The notes: generated by a model not told the origin, from the sequence alone. A stretch of DNA of 64,000 nt from an uncultured Candidatus Melainabacteria bacterium (GCA_934718135.1 CAKUZW010000005.1:62001-126000); one strand, 5' to 3'; counted from the stretch's first letter, positions 1 to 9,191 are shown. Numbers and translations: made by a program.

Positions 1-1533
1 GATAAATTAAAAAAAGCCTTTGAGGATAATTTATTGTTTGTATTCAAAACATGCCACAATCATATCTATGTAAATGAAGGGTTACAAAAACAACCTGCGT
101 TTTTTGAATTATTAAAACTAATATTTTGCAAAATAGAAGACGAGAAAAATATCCCGAATCCGCTTGAATTTTATGCAACATCAGCAGAAAGAAATAACCA
201 AGACGGACAATTAACTGTTAAGAAACGAATAAGCAAAATATTTGATAGAGTTAAATTGAAATTCTCAAATATTTTTGATAGCAATGATGAAATTAAACTT
301 AAAGCAAGAACTATTGCATATTTAGTTGCAGAATTGCAAAAATATAGTTTACTTAATACAAATATAGATATTAAAGGTAAAGCATATGAAGAACTTGTCG
401 GTGCAAATTTAAGAGGAGATAGAGGAGAATTCTTTACTCCAAGAAATGTTATGAAAATGACTGTTGAAATGCTTGCACCACAAATTGATGAAAAAGTATT
501 GGATAGCAGCTGTGGAACGGGTGGTTTTATTGTTAATGCTCTTACCTATGTTATTTCAAATTTAGAAAAAGTAATGGAAGAACAACTCGGCAAAAAGAAA
601 GACAAATGGAATTCTGATGAATTATTAGCATACAGAGATAGAATAGCAGAAGTTGCTTCAAACAGTTTTTTTGGATTTGATATAAATCCAGATTTGGTAA
701 AAGCCACAAAAATGAATATGGTTATGAATAATGACGGGAGCGGAAATATTTTGCCTTGTAACTCATTAGACCCACCTCATTTATGGAGCGATGATTTTAA
801 AACAAAATTGGCAAATGCTCTTGGGACAACAAAGGAGAAAATAATAAATAGTAACAGTATCGCCTTTTTTGACGTAATTGTTACAAACCCGCCATTTGGA
901 AGCAAAATTCCTGTAAAAGATTCTGCAGTTTTGCAACAATTTGATTTGGGGCATATTTGGAATAAAGATAGTAGCGGAAATTGGATTAAAACAAAGAAAC
1001 TTCAGGCTTCCGTACCACCAGAACAATTATTTATTGAAAGATGTTTACAACTTTTAAAACCAGGTGGCAGAATGGGGATTGTTTTGCCCGATGCGATATT
1101 AGGTTCTCCAGGGCTTGAATATATCAGAACTTGGCTAATTCAAAAAGCATATATCATAGCAAGTATAGATTTACACGAAGATACTTTCCAACCAAGAAAT
1201 GGCACTCAAACTTCGGTATTGTTTATTCAAAAGAAAACACAAGATGAAATTGATAAAGAAGAAAAATCCGGTCAAATGAAAGATTATAAGATCTTTATGG
1301 CGATGGTTGATAGAATTGGTCATGATAGACGTGGAACGACCTTGTTTAAAAGGGATAAATATGGAAACGAAATTTTGGTTCCGGAAGAAAATGAAGTCGT
1401 CGAACTTGACCAAATTTCAAGCGGACAAAAAACTGTAAAAGTTGCTTCTCAAACAAAAGTTATTGATGATCAAACAAAAGAAGTCCCTAAGATATTTGCA
1501 AAATGGAAAAAGCAAGAAGGTATCGGATGGTAA
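1..1533 (+). CDS. hsdM: Type I restriction-modification DNA methyltransferase subunit (HsdM), 5'-truncated by the window edge
   Basis: This is the N6-adenine methyltransferase subunit of a type I restriction-modification complex; with HsdS it methylates the recognition site. The reading frame is open from base 1, so the true start lies upstream. The visible part has an HsdM-type helical N-terminal region, the SAM-binding motif I (LDSSCGTGGF, near base 500) and the catalytic motif IV NPPFG (near base 890). It ends within the start of hsdS (ATGGTAA overlap), as expected for translational coupling. The HsdR nuclease subunit is not in the window and may lie upstream; that is inference. Confidence 0.95.
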   Translation, partial: DKLKKAFEDNLLFVFKTCHNHIYVNEGLQKQPAFFELLKLIFCKIEDEKNIPNPLEFYATSAERNNQDGQLTVKKRISKIFDRVKLKFSNIFDSNDEIKLKARTIAYLVAELQKYSLLNTNIDIKGKAYEELVGANLRGDRGEFFTPRNVMKMTVEMLAPQIDEKVLDSSCGTGGFIVNALTYVISNLEKVMEEQLGKKKDKWNSDELLAYRDRIAEVASNSFFGFDINPDLVKATKMNMVMNNDGSGNILPCNSLDPPHLWSDDFKTKLANALGTTKEKIINSNSIAFFDVIVTNPPFGSKIPVKDSAVLQQFDLGHIWNKDSSGNWIKTKKLQASVPPEQLFIERCLQLLKPGGRMGIVLPDAILGSPGLEYIRTWLIQKAYIIASIDLHEDTFQPRNGTQTSVLFIQKKTQDEIDKEEKSGQMKDYKIFMAMVDRIGHDRRGTTLFKRDKYGNEILVPEENEVVELDQISSGQKTVKVASQTKVIDDQTKEVPKIFAKWKKQEGIGW

Positions 1534-3011
1534 ATACAAAGAAAAAAGAAATAATTGAACAACAATCCGATATAGAAGTTAAAGAAGTTGACTTACCAGA
1601 TGATGAAATCAAATGGTGTAGCGTTGATTTATCTGAAGTTCTGGAAAACGATAATCGTCTCGAAGCAAGTGTTTTTAAAGTTGAAGCAAAAAAAGCAAGA
1701 GAATTGGTTGAACAATCAAAATATAATTTAAAAGCTATAAATGGTAAGAATGGATTTTTAACAGCGTACCATAGACCAAGATTTAGACGAATATTTCTAG
1801 AAAAGTCAGAATATGGGATTTTTCAACCTTCTCAAATAACTGAAATTAAACCAAAACCGGATTCTTATATTTCTGGGTTAACAGATGTTGACATAGAAAA
1901 GTTAAGGGTTCATAAAAGCCAAATACTACTAACTTGTTCTGGAACAATTGGTAATATATCCTATGTATCAAAGACTTTGAACAATCAAATTTTTAGCCAT
2001 GATTTAATTCGTATGACTTCGCATGCTGAAACCGATAGTGGCTATATTTATGCTTTTTTAAAAACTAATATCGGGCAGTTGCTAATTAAAACAAATAATT
2101 ATGGTTCAGTTATCAGTCATATTGAACCAAAACATTTAGAGAATATTTTAATACCAAATCCACCGGAAATACTTAAAAAAGAAATTCATAATTTAGTTGT
2201 AAAATCGTATAATTTGAGAGATGAATCAAACGATTTGATTGATGAAGCAGAAAAAATGCTTATAGAAGAATTGAAATTACCTCCAATTGAAGATTTTAAG
2301 CCAAAATATTTTGATAATGGAAAAAGCATAAGAAATTTTGAAGTATCATTAAGTAAGCTCAATAATCGTTTTGATGGCTCATATCACATACCGCTTGTTG
2401 ATTGTTTGCTAAAACATTTAAAAAATAATGCTTCTGAAATTAAATTATTGAGAGATAATACGTTGTCGAATAGAATTATTTTGGCAGGAGTGTTTAAACG
2501 TACATACGTTGGAGAAAATGAGGGTGTGCCATTTTTGGGTGGTAAAGATATAATGCAATTATCTCCAAATATTGAAAAATTCTTATCTAGAAAAGTACAC
2601 GAAAAATTAATTAAAAAATCACTAGAAGTTAAAGAAAATATGATTTTAATTACAGATAGAGGCACTATTGGAAATGTTATGATTGTGCCTAAGCATTTTG
2701 AGGGTTGGGCAGTAAGTCAAAATGTAATCAAATTAGAATGTGCTTCTGACGATATTGCCGGTTATATATATGCTTTTTTAAATTCACATTATGGAGAAAT
2801 ATTCTTACAGCGAGAAACTTATGGTTCTGTTATAAATATGATTGATGATAAAAATGTCGCAAAATTGCCAATCCCATTGCTCAAAAACAAAGAAATTCAA
2901 ACAAAAATAAATAATTTAGTTTTAGAAGCGAATAAAAAACGCTATGAAGCCTATGTTTTAGAACAAAAAGCTATAAAAATGGTCAATGAAAAAATTATTT
3001 ATGCGAAATAG
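1527..3011 (+). CDS. hsdS: Type I restriction-modification specificity subunit (HsdS)
   Basis: HsdS recognises the two halves of the target site and docks HsdM (and HsdR). The protein of about 494 aa has two target-recognition half-domains. Each ends with a matching signature: LLTCSGTIGNISY...IYAFLKT...YGSVISHI in the first and LITDRGTIGNVMI...IYAFLNS...YGSVINMI in the second. The ATG at 1527 is preferred over the in-frame ATG at 1503 because AAGAAGG lies just upstream of it and it overlaps the hsdM stop. The internal duplication is normal for HsdS. The recognition sequence cannot be predicted from this alone. No second partial hsdS or recombinase is seen nearby, so there is no sign of phase variation here. 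Confidence 0.9.
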   Translation: MVNTKKKEIIEQQSDIEVKEVDLPDDEIKWCSVDLSEVLENDNRLEASVFKVEAKKARELVEQSKYNLKAINGKNGFLTAYHRPRFRRIFLEKSEYGIFQPSQITEIKPKPDSYISGLTDVDIEKLRVHKSQILLTCSGTIGNISYVSKTLNNQIFSHDLIRMTSHAETDSGYIYAFLKTNIGQLLIKTNNYGSVISHIEPKHLENILIPNPPEILKKEIHNLVVKSYNLRDESNDLIDEAEKMLIEELKLPPIEDFKPKYFDNGKSIRNFEVSLSKLNNRFDGSYHIPLVDCLLKHLKNNASEIKLLRDNTLSNRIILAGVFKRTYVGENEGVPFLGGKDIMQLSPNIEKFLSRKVHEKLIKKSLEVKENMILITDRGTIGNVMIVPKHFEGWAVSQNVIKLECASDDIAGYIYAFLNSHYGEIFLQRETYGSVINMIDDKNVAKLPIPLLKNKEIQTKINNLVLEANKKRYEAYVLEQKAIKMVNEKIIYAK

Positions 3012-3361
3012 CACAAATTGCTTTTTACATAAATAATTTTATTTCTTTTCTTATATTTTAGTCTTTCTAAATACTAATAAAAAAAATATTTTATGCCAAT
3101 TTTATAGGAAATTTTTCGACCTGATTTTCAAAATGGACTTTTTATACTAATCTATGTTTTTTGCTTGGTTATAGTATTTATAGGTATATGAGGCGAATTT
3201 TATTAAAACAATAGAAAAATTCTTCATTTTCAAACTGGACTTTAAACTCCAGTATAAATAATCTGCACCTTGAAAATTTGAAAAAGAGAATTTTGTAGAA
3301 ATTTTTATAAAAATCGGCAAAAAATCAGGCTTAAAAATTCTCTAAATAAAATCACATGCTG
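3012..3361. other. Intergenic region without a recognisable gene
   Basis: About 350 bases of very AT-rich sequence between hsdS and the terminator. Two short, degenerate look-alike stretches (a TCAAA-TGGACTTT-type phrase near 3130 and again near 3231) are seen, but no open frame with a ribosome site and no clear RNA gene. Confidence 0.5.
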
Positions 3362-3389
3362 AAAAACCGCCCTATTAAGGCGGTTTTTG
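3362..3389. terminator. Intrinsic terminator (bidirectional hairpin)
   Basis: AAAAACCGCC and GGCGGTTTTT form a perfect stem around a short CTATTAA loop, with A and T runs on either side. It could stop transcription from hsdS on the plus strand and from the tRNA-Ser on the minus strand. Confidence 0.85.
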
Positions 3390-3432
3390 TAAATTCTATC
3401 TTCACTTATTCTCTAAGTTTAAACTAAAAAAC

Positions 3433-3521
3433 GGAGAAGGTGGGATTCGAACCCACGGTACAGGTAACCCCATACAACACCTTAGCAGGGTGCCGCCTTA
3501 AGCCGACTCGGCCACTTCTCC
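3433..3521 (-). tRNA. tRNA-Ser (anticodon GCT)
   Basis: Read on the minus strand, the 89-nt sequence begins GGAGAAGTGGCCGAG and ends with the matching acceptor strand CTTCTCC. The T-loop GGTTCGAATCC is present, and a long variable arm typical of class II serine tRNAs follows an anticodon loop CTGCTAA (anticodon GCT, reading AGC/AGU). No CCA is encoded. Confidence 0.95.
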
Positions 3522-3652
3522 AAGTGTTTTGTAATCAGTTATCGTTTCCGTTTTTAGATTACAAAATCTATTATAGCACAAACTTATTTTTTTGAAAAGT
3601 GTTTTAAAAAATTTTTTTATAAGTTATAATACTCGTAATAAGAGAGGTATTT

Positions 3653-4171
3653 ATGATTGAAATGAAAGTTATGGGCATTGCCCTTGATACTAGAACCGGT
3701 TCTCCTATTGTCGTTCTTCACGACAAAGATAATAGACGTGCTCTTCCTATTTGGATTGGGTCGGCCGAAGCAAGTTCTATTATAAGAAAAATTGAAAATC
3801 TTTCTGTAACTCGCCCTATGACTCACGATTTAATTATTAGTGTGATTGACAAAGTTGGGTACAAAGTTGCTAAAGTTGAAATTAATGACGTTGAAAAAGA
3901 AACTTATTTCGCTACCATTTTCCTTGAAAATGAAGAAGATGGCAAAATTATTGAAATTGATTCTCGTCCATCTGATGCAATTGCAATTGCAATCAGGATT
4001 GATGCTCCAATTTACGTGACTGCGAATGTTCTTTCTAACGGTTCGGTTTCAACAGATAGCACTAAAGATGCTCAAGAAGCGGAAGAATTTAAAAACTTTG
4101 TCCAAAGTCTTAAACCTTCTGATTTTGCAAAATTGATGAAGGACAATGACCACCACGAAAGTGATCAATAA
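3653..4171 (+). CDS. Bifunctional nuclease family protein (BFN/DUF151)
   Basis: The 172-aa protein matches the BFN/DUF151 family over residues 1-130: VMGIALDTRTGSPIVVL, then LPIWIGSAEASSI, RPMTHDLI, and SRPSDAIAIAIR, the most conserved block. The family includes plant and bacterial proteins reported to have DNase and RNase activity; the physiological role in bacteria is not settled. The start is supported by AGAGAGG 6 bases upstream. The C-terminal 40 residues are charged and probably flexible. It stands alone, with a hairpin about 50 bases after the stop. The family call is firm; the biochemical role is not. Confidence 0.88.
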   Translation: MIEMKVMGIALDTRTGSPIVVLHDKDNRRALPIWIGSAEASSIIRKIENLSVTRPMTHDLIISVIDKVGYKVAKVEINDVEKETYFATIFLENEEDGKIIEIDSRPSDAIAIAIRIDAPIYVTANVLSNGSVSTDSTKDAQEAEEFKNFVQSLKPSDFAKLMKDNDHHESDQ

Positions 4172-4219
4172 TGAACCAATTATAATTAATTGATTTATGC
4201 AAAATCAGTAATGACGCTA

Positions 4220-4251
4220 TTAATACTCATCCATTTAAGGATGAGTATTAA
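4220..4251. terminator. Perfect 13-bp hairpin, probable terminator
   Basis: TTAATACTCATCC pairs with GGATGAGTATTAA around a 6-base loop, 49 bases after the BFN-family gene. There is no strong T-run, so it may be a weak terminator or an mRNA 3'-end stabiliser. Confidence 0.55.
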
Positions 4252-4422
4252 TCTATTATGGACAAATTAAACAACAAGTGGTTTGGATTGATTTTTGAAA
4301 TACAGAATGAACTTTGTATAAATACTGCATCTAAGAAGAAATATTAAGTTTGTAAAATTATTTTTTAATTTTGAAAAATTACTCAACAAAAATACTTTAT
4401 TAAATGTGAGAGAGACAAAATT

Positions 4423-4623
4423 ATGTTTAACGCAATTGATGAAGTAAAAAGACAATACACCTATGCTGTGCAACCTGTCAAGCTATTTGAAACTCACAAT
4501 TCTCAAATGGCTCAAAAAAGTTCATTTGATTTTATAAACCAAGCCAAACAATCAGGTTTTAATCCTTTTCATCCAAATGTTTCAAATACGGACAAAGGAG
4601 GTAAGCTTGATTTAATGGGTTAA
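4423..4623 (+). CDS. Small hypothetical protein (66 aa)
   Basis: I do not recognise this protein. It is a soluble, polar 66-aa sequence with no membrane segment, no cysteines and no signal peptide; the middle is rich in Gln, Ser and Phe. The start is supported by GAGAGAGAC about 7 bases upstream. It converges with another small unknown gene only a few bases downstream. The ribosome site and codon use make it a likely real gene; function unknown. Confidence 0.55.
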   Translation: MFNAIDEVKRQYTYAVQPVKLFETHNSQMAQKSSFDFINQAKQSGFNPFHPNVSNTDKGGKLDLMG

Positions 4624-4627
4624 AAAT

Positions 4628-4861
4628 CTAGCAAATCCAAGATTTTAGTGGGGTAGAATAACCTGCTAAAAGCGGTCTTCCTGAAGCATCTCTTGTTGGA
4701 ACCGTATCAACAACTTGAGGAGCTCTTTCATAAGGTATTGATGTGTAAGCTGCTGTTTTGAACTTTGTATCAATACTTCTAGCAGAGCTAACGTTTGTTC
4801 CTGTTGATACTTTAACCGGAGTAACAAATTTGCTTAAAATATTTCCAAATTGAACTGCCAT
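4628..4861 (-). CDS. Small hypothetical protein (77 aa)
   Basis: I do not recognise this protein. It starts MAVQFGNILSKFVTPVKV and is rich in Ser/Thr/Val, with a short Pro- and Arg-containing middle and a single C-terminal Cys; no membrane segment is evident. An AGGGA ribosome site precedes the ATG. Another small unknown gene lies upstream on the same strand, so the two may be co-transcribed. Function unknown. Confidence 0.55.
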   Translation of the reverse strand: MAVQFGNILSKFVTPVKVSTGTNVSSARSIDTKFKTAAYTSIPYERAPQVVDTVPTRDASGRPLLAGYSTPLKSWIC

Positions 4862-4958
4862 ATTATGTCCCTAATTTTTCCCTATATATTATATAAGTAT
4901 ATTGTCGGACAAAAATTGCTTAATTAACAGTGCATTATTAAGAAATATTAATGTAAAA

Positions 4959-5123
4959 TTATAACAAAAAGAAATTGTTGCTATAATTAGGCTTAAAAGC
5001 TTGTGGTTTGTAGTATTTTATTTTTGGCGGTTCGTAGTAGGAATATTTAATTTGCTCTCTTTTGATTTCTGAAAGTCCGATAGCCGGAACTTCATCTTTG
5101 AAGAAAAATTTTAATAAATCCAT
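4959..5123 (-). CDS. Very small hypothetical protein (54 aa), Tyr/Lys/Pro-rich
   Basis: A 54-codon frame on the minus strand, starting MDLLKFFFKDEVPAIG and ending in FFLL. It is rich in Tyr, Lys and Pro in its middle. A clear AAGGAT ribosome site lies 9-10 bases before the ATG. It precedes the 77-aa small gene on the same strand (gap about 100 bases). I do not recognise it. The evidence that it is real is the ribosome site plus an uninterrupted frame with ordinary codon use for this genome. Confidence 0.5.
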   Translation of the reverse strand: MDLLKFFFKDEVPAIGLSEIKREQIKYSYYEPPKIKYYKPQAFKPNYSNNFFLL

Positions 5124-5200
5124 AAGATACACATCCTTCTTTTTTCATGTATAATGTACTATAATGGTATTTACGAAAAAGTCAAAAAGGAGATAGAATT

Positions 5201-5413
5201 ATGGCTGATAAAGTTACAAAAGATATGAATATTTTAGAAATCGCTCAAAAACACCCTGAAAGTATTGAAGTTTTTCATAGATATGGTTTAGGATGTATTG
5301 GTTGTGCTGCGGCTAGATTTGAAAATCTTGAAGCAGGTGCTAAAGTTCACGGTTATGATCCGGATGCTATGGTTGATGATATTAATAAACTTATCGAAGC
5401 TGTTGAAGGATAA
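5201..5413 (+). CDS. DUF1858 / hybrid-cluster-protein-associated redox disulfide domain protein
   Basis: The 70-aa protein is a single DUF1858-type domain (the small fold found alone or attached to hybrid cluster proteins). Visible features are the helix MNILEIAQKHPESIEVFHRYG followed by the GCIGC motif (Cys32 and Cys35) and the ending YDPDAMVDDINKLIE. The two cysteines probably act as a redox disulfide or metal site. AAAGGAG precedes the ATG. It is monocistronic, with a strong terminator 28 bases after the stop. No hybrid cluster protein is nearby. The domain call is firm; the partner is unknown. Confidence 0.85.
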   Translation: MADKVTKDMNILEIAQKHPESIEVFHRYGLGCIGCAAARFENLEAGAKVHGYDPDAMVDDINKLIEAVEG

Positions 5414-5440
5414 TTACATATTTAAATTTACATCTTTTAA

Positions 5441-5475
5441 AAAGGCGGGTCGAATGAAATTCGACCCGCCTTTTG
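5441..5475. terminator. Strong bidirectional intrinsic terminator
   Basis: AAAGGCGGGTCGAA pairs perfectly with TTCGACCCGCCTTT, followed by TTTTG on the plus strand and preceded by an A-run. It sits between two convergent genes and probably ends both. Confidence 0.93.
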
Positions 5476-5493
5476 TTATATTTAAAATAATTC

Positions 5494-7572
5494 TTATTTA
5501 TTGTTCCCTAGAAATCCTGCCATTGAAGGAGTTTTGGTTTGTAGATGTTTTTCTAAATATGATTCTGCTTCATCTGCTTTTGGGATATTTCCTGCTTTTT
5601 CAGCATTTTCTAAGTCTTTTTTAGATCTTTTTTCTGTCATTTTTTCGCAGAAGTTTCCAAGCCAAATAATTAAACCAGGAACAAGGACAATTGTTGATAA
5701 TGCACCGAATGCGGCATTACATGTTCTTGCTTTATTTAATAGTCCGTTATTTTCTGTGAATAATCCATAGAATTTTTTGATTAAATCAGTTTTATTTGCA
5801 TGAGCTGTTTTCAATGCTTCTTTAATTTCTTTAGATGTTGCATCTTTGAATGTTTTACCATTGAAATCTTTTAAGATGTCATTAACAGTAGCTTTAATAT
5901 TCTTGTCGCAAGATAGAGCTTTTTTCACATCTCCACCGCTAGCTTCGATGAATTCCATAAAGCCGTTTACGCCGCCTTTATAATCTTCAATATGAGTGTA
6001 TTTAGAGATTAATTGTTTTCTTGACAATACACTGTGGTGTGTATCATTTGGATTTAAGTAGTCAATAACCTTGTGCAAGGTGTTATGATTATCCATATTC
6101 TTTTTATTAAGAGCAAGTCCGGTAAATTTCGTAAATCCGTCAGAACATACTCTAGCTAATGCTTTAGCACCAAATAATAAAGCTGTAAATGCAGTCATAT
6201 CACGAACAACAACTTCACCATATTCGTATTTGTCTTCAGCATTAGCAAGTCTTGGAGGAATACAGAATCCAAATAAAAGTGTTGTCATTGCATTTGCAGA
6301 CATAATTGGTCCATTAAGTTCAAATATATCAGAAACAGTTTTTCCTTTTGAACTATTGAATACTTTATGTCCTGTTTTTTCTAAAAATCCTGAAAGTCCT
6401 GTAAATGCTACATTGTTTCCAAATGATGGTTTATCACCTTTTGTTGTTTTATCTGCATTTTGTGTATTGTTTGTTGATGGATTTTTTGCGTTTTCAGCAT
6501 TTTGATTTGCGGCTTTTCCTTTTTGTCCCATGTTGTATAATTTAGGGATTTGAGTATAGAAAGCTGCTACTGCTGCAAAAATTCCTAAGTTGGTCAAAAT
6601 TCTTGAACCCATTTTGTTGTTGGTGAATGACTTAACAAAATTTTCTAATTTATCTGCTGTTAAGTCTTTTTGCAACGCTTTGTGGGTTGTTTTAACGGCA
6701 TCATCAAAATAATCGGACATTGCATTAACCATTTCGCCAATGCTGCCGTGTTTAATTTTACCGTTTGATGCGGTGAATTGTACTGCCATTTCATCGACTG
6801 TACCACCGATTTTTCCTTTTTTAAGTTTCATAAAATCATCAACAACAGAACCAAGTTTAGCTAATTCAGCCTTACGTTCTTTTTTGCTTAATGATTTGTT
6901 AGCAGAGATACTTTCGATTTTTAATTGCTTTTCGGTAAATTGTTTAGCGAATTGTTTAACTTCATCTGCTGACATTTTTTCATTGTCAGGAAGTTCGCTA
7001 TTAACACTTTTTTCAATTGTATCGTGGAAGATTTTTTCGTAGAATTTTCCTTTGTCAGCTTTACCACTTATAATTTCTTCGGTATTATTTTTTGCAAAGT
7101 CTGTAAATGGTTTTTGGAAACTATCAATATAATTTAATTTTACATTATTTCCACGACCGAATTTGTTTTTAATAACATGAAGCATGCCCAAAGGAATGAT
7201 AAATGCACTAGGCCCTGTGATAATTTCTCTTAAAAATTCTTTTCTTGCTAAAGCCCAATTTAGTTGGCGTTCCGGTTTTCCGTCTTTACCTAAAACAACA
7301 TTTCCGTTTTCATCTTTTTTGTCATGGGCACCACGAACCAATCCTTTTCCAACACGCGGAGTGATGAAACCTAAACCGTCTTGAATAATAAATGATGCAG
7401 CATAACCGCCTGCTTCAATTGTATCCATCAATCCAACGATAAGATTTGGAGATGCTCCTTGGAAAGAAACATTTCTTCCTTGAGTATTCTCAGACTTTTT
7501 TTCGTTATTTGATGTTATGCGAATCCTGTTATTATTCGAGCTTATACTCGGTATGATTGGTTGTACTGACAT
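5494..7572 (-). CDS. Large FxG-motif protein, unknown function (692 aa)
   Basis: I cannot assign a function. The 692-aa protein has a Ser/Asn-rich N-terminus leading to an NVSFQG motif (residues about 34-39), then modules that alternate hydrophobic helices with charged, Lys-rich stretches. A second copy of the motif, NVAFTG, lies near residue 390 and is followed by hydrophobic helices. A third hydrophobic block near residue 640 is followed by CEKMTEKRSKKDL. Similar blocks occur in the protein at 32999-34321 (NVSFTG, and YTEEKIKKDF after a hydrophobic helix), so the two appear to be modular paralogs. No signal peptide is seen. It may be membrane-associated. The family seems lineage-specific, which is my inference. 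Confidence 0.7.
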   Translation of the reverse strand: MSVQPIIPSISSNNNRIRITSNNEKKSENTQGRNVSFQGASPNLIVGLMDTIEAGGYAASFIIQDGLGFITPRVGKGLVRGAHDKKDENGNVVLGKDGKPERQLNWALARKEFLREIITGPSAFIIPLGMLHVIKNKFGRGNNVKLNYIDSFQKPFTDFAKNNTEEIISGKADKGKFYEKIFHDTIEKSVNSELPDNEKMSADEVKQFAKQFTEKQLKIESISANKSLSKKERKAELAKLGSVVDDFMKLKKGKIGGTVDEMAVQFTASNGKIKHGSIGEMVNAMSDYFDDAVKTTHKALQKDLTADKLENFVKSFTNNKMGSRILTNLGIFAAVAAFYTQIPKLYNMGQKGKAANQNAENAKNPSTNNTQNADKTTKGDKPSFGNNVAFTGLSGFLEKTGHKVFNSSKGKTVSDIFELNGPIMSANAMTTLLFGFCIPPRLANAEDKYEYGEVVVRDMTAFTALLFGAKALARVCSDGFTKFTGLALNKKNMDNHNTLHKVIDYLNPNDTHHSVLSRKQLISKYTHIEDYKGGVNGFMEFIEASGGDVKKALSCDKNIKATVNDILKDFNGKTFKDATSKEIKEALKTAHANKTDLIKKFYGLFTENNGLLNKARTCNAAFGALSTIVLVPGLIIWLGNFCEKMTEKRSKKDLENAEKAGNIPKADEAESYLEKHLQTKTPSMAGFLGNNK

Positions 7573-7797
7573 TTTACCTACTGAATTTCCAATTTTCTAC
7601 ACATTATTAAAAACAACAATTTCCTTATAATTGCGTTTTTCTTTGGGTAATGTTTCAAAACTTTTACATTGTACACTAAGAAAGTTTAAAACAAGTGTAC
7701 TTATTATACTTATTCCAGCAACAATTGGCAAGTAATATTTACTACAATTATAACATTTCGTAACAAAAGAAGATAATTTTGCTCGGTTACTTCGTTG

Positions 7798-7840
7798 AAA
7801 ATAGCGGCGGCACCTGATTTTTCAGGTGCCACCGCTATTT
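7798..7840. terminator. Bidirectional intrinsic terminator
   Basis: A long stem, AAATAGCGG-GGCACCTGA with TCAGGTGCC-CCGCTATTT, lies just after the thioredoxin stop (minus strand). The stem has one internal mismatch. Confidence 0.85.
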
Positions 7841-7856
7841 AAATATATTCATTTTA

Positions 7857-8180
7857 TTAAATATGTTTTTCTATATTTGAAACAATTGTAGATTTTGGCA
7901 TTAATCCTGTCATTCTTTCAACAGCTTCTCCGCCTTTAAAAACTAAAAGACTTGGAAGTCCACTGATAGAATATGCTTTTGCCGTGTTGATATTTTCTTC
8001 AACATTTACTTTGGCAAATTTAACTTTTCCGTTATATGATGCTGCGATTTCCTCAATAACAGGACCGAGTTTTCTGCAAGGGCCACACCAAGTTGCCCAA
8101 AAATCAACTAAAACCGGAATATCTGAATTTACAACTTCATGTTCAAATATATCATCATTAATTTCTATAACATTAGCCAT
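7857..8180 (-). CDS. trxA: Thioredoxin
   Basis: A standard 107-aa cytoplasmic thioredoxin that reduces protein disulfides using electrons from thioredoxin reductase. The active site is WCGPC (residues 31-35) after VDFWAT, the cis-Pro loop is SGLPSLLVF, and the length is normal. GAGGGAC precedes the ATG. It is monocistronic with a terminator just after the stop. No thioredoxin reductase gene is in the window. Confidence 0.95.
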   Translation of the reverse strand: MANVIEINDDIFEHEVVNSDIPVLVDFWATWCGPCRKLGPVIEEIAASYNGKVKFAKVNVEENINTAKAYSISGLPSLLVFKGGEAVERMTGLMPKSTIVSNIEKHI

Positions 8181-8273
8181 AATTTGTCCCTCTTACGTTA
8201 ATTAACTCTTCACATTCTAACATAGAAAACTTTTTTGTGCTATTATCTAAATAAAACTAATTAGGATAGGTAA

Positions 8274-9191
8274 ATGGCAAGAAAAAAAGTAATTGAGATA
8301 GTTTTAGACACTGAAACGACAGGATTGGATTACACTAGAGAAAAAATGGTTGAGTTTGCCGCTCTTCGTTTGGAAAACGGTAAAATTAAAGATGAATTTC
8401 AAACTCTTATCAATCCTGAACAACATATTAGAAAATCAAGTATAGCAATTCATGGAATTACACCTGATATGGTTGCAGATGCTCCAACAGAAGCTGAAGC
8501 AATGCCAAAAATCATGGAATTTATCGGAGATTACCCGATTGTTGCACATAATGCAATTTTTGATTACACCTTTATCAACGAAGCTTCAAAGCGTGTTTTT
8601 GGCAAAGAAATTTCAAATGAAAGAATTGACACTCAACAAATGTTCAAAGAAGTTTACCCGGAACTTGAAGCTCACGGCTTGAATGCCTTAACAGAAAAAT
8701 TTAAAGTTGAGTTAAAAGATCACCATAGAGCAATGGGTGACACAATGGGGTTAGCTTTAGCGTATCCAAAATTGAAAAAGTTATTCTTGCAAAAATTTGA
8801 TTGGGAAAATAAACAACTCGAAAATGTTGAATATTTGTTTGAAAGATTTTTACGAATTCAACAAACAGTTACAACCCTTCAATCTGAAATGCAAGATTTG
8901 AAATCAGTTTTCAAATTGTATTTTGAACAAGGTGGAAAACCTATCACATCCCAAGAAGGGGATATGTTAATTTATAATTCTAAACAAAGTTTTGGTTATG
9001 ATTTCAACGCCATCAGACCGGTATTAGAAGAAATAGGTGCTTTAGAAAAAGCAACAAAATTGAATACAGGTTTTATTGACAGATTGGTTCATGGCCACAG
9101 TTTGGACGAAGAAAAAAGAGAAATTATTAAAAATGCCAGACAAGAATTAACTGAAACAAGAAATATTCAAGTAATCAGAAATAAACAATAG
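8274..9191 (+). CDS. DnaQ-like 3'-5' exonuclease (DEDDh family)
   Basis: An exonuclease domain of the DNA polymerase III epsilon type spans residues 5-170. The catalytic residues are visible: Asp12 and Glu14 in DTETTG, Asp97 in AHNAIFD, and His151 with Asp156 in HHRAMGD. About 130 further residues follow that are helical and not typical of plain epsilon subunits; they may contact another protein. The gene has an AGGATAGG-type ribosome site. It is followed by a transporter gene 18 bases later, so they may share a transcript. It could serve proofreading or repair; no polymerase gene is nearby to decide. Confidence 0.85.
   Translation: MARKKVIEIVLDTETTGLDYTREKMVEFAALRLENGKIKDEFQTLINPEQHIRKSSIAIHGITPDMVADAPTEAEAMPKIMEFIGDYPIVAHNAIFDYTFINEASKRVFGKEISNERIDTQQMFKEVYPELEAHGLNALTEKFKVELKDHHRAMGDTMGLALAYPKLKKLFLQKFDWENKQLENVEYLFERFLRIQQTVTTLQSEMQDLKSVFKLYFEQGGKPITSQEGDMLIYNSKQSFGYDFNAIRPVLEEIGALEKATKLNTGFIDRLVHGHSLDEEKREIIKNARQELTETRNIQVIRNKQ

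Noticed and set aside
1527..3011. Phase-variable hsdS
   Set aside because: The duplicated half-domains are normal for HsdS; no silent hsdS copy, inverted repeat or recombinase gene is nearby in the window.
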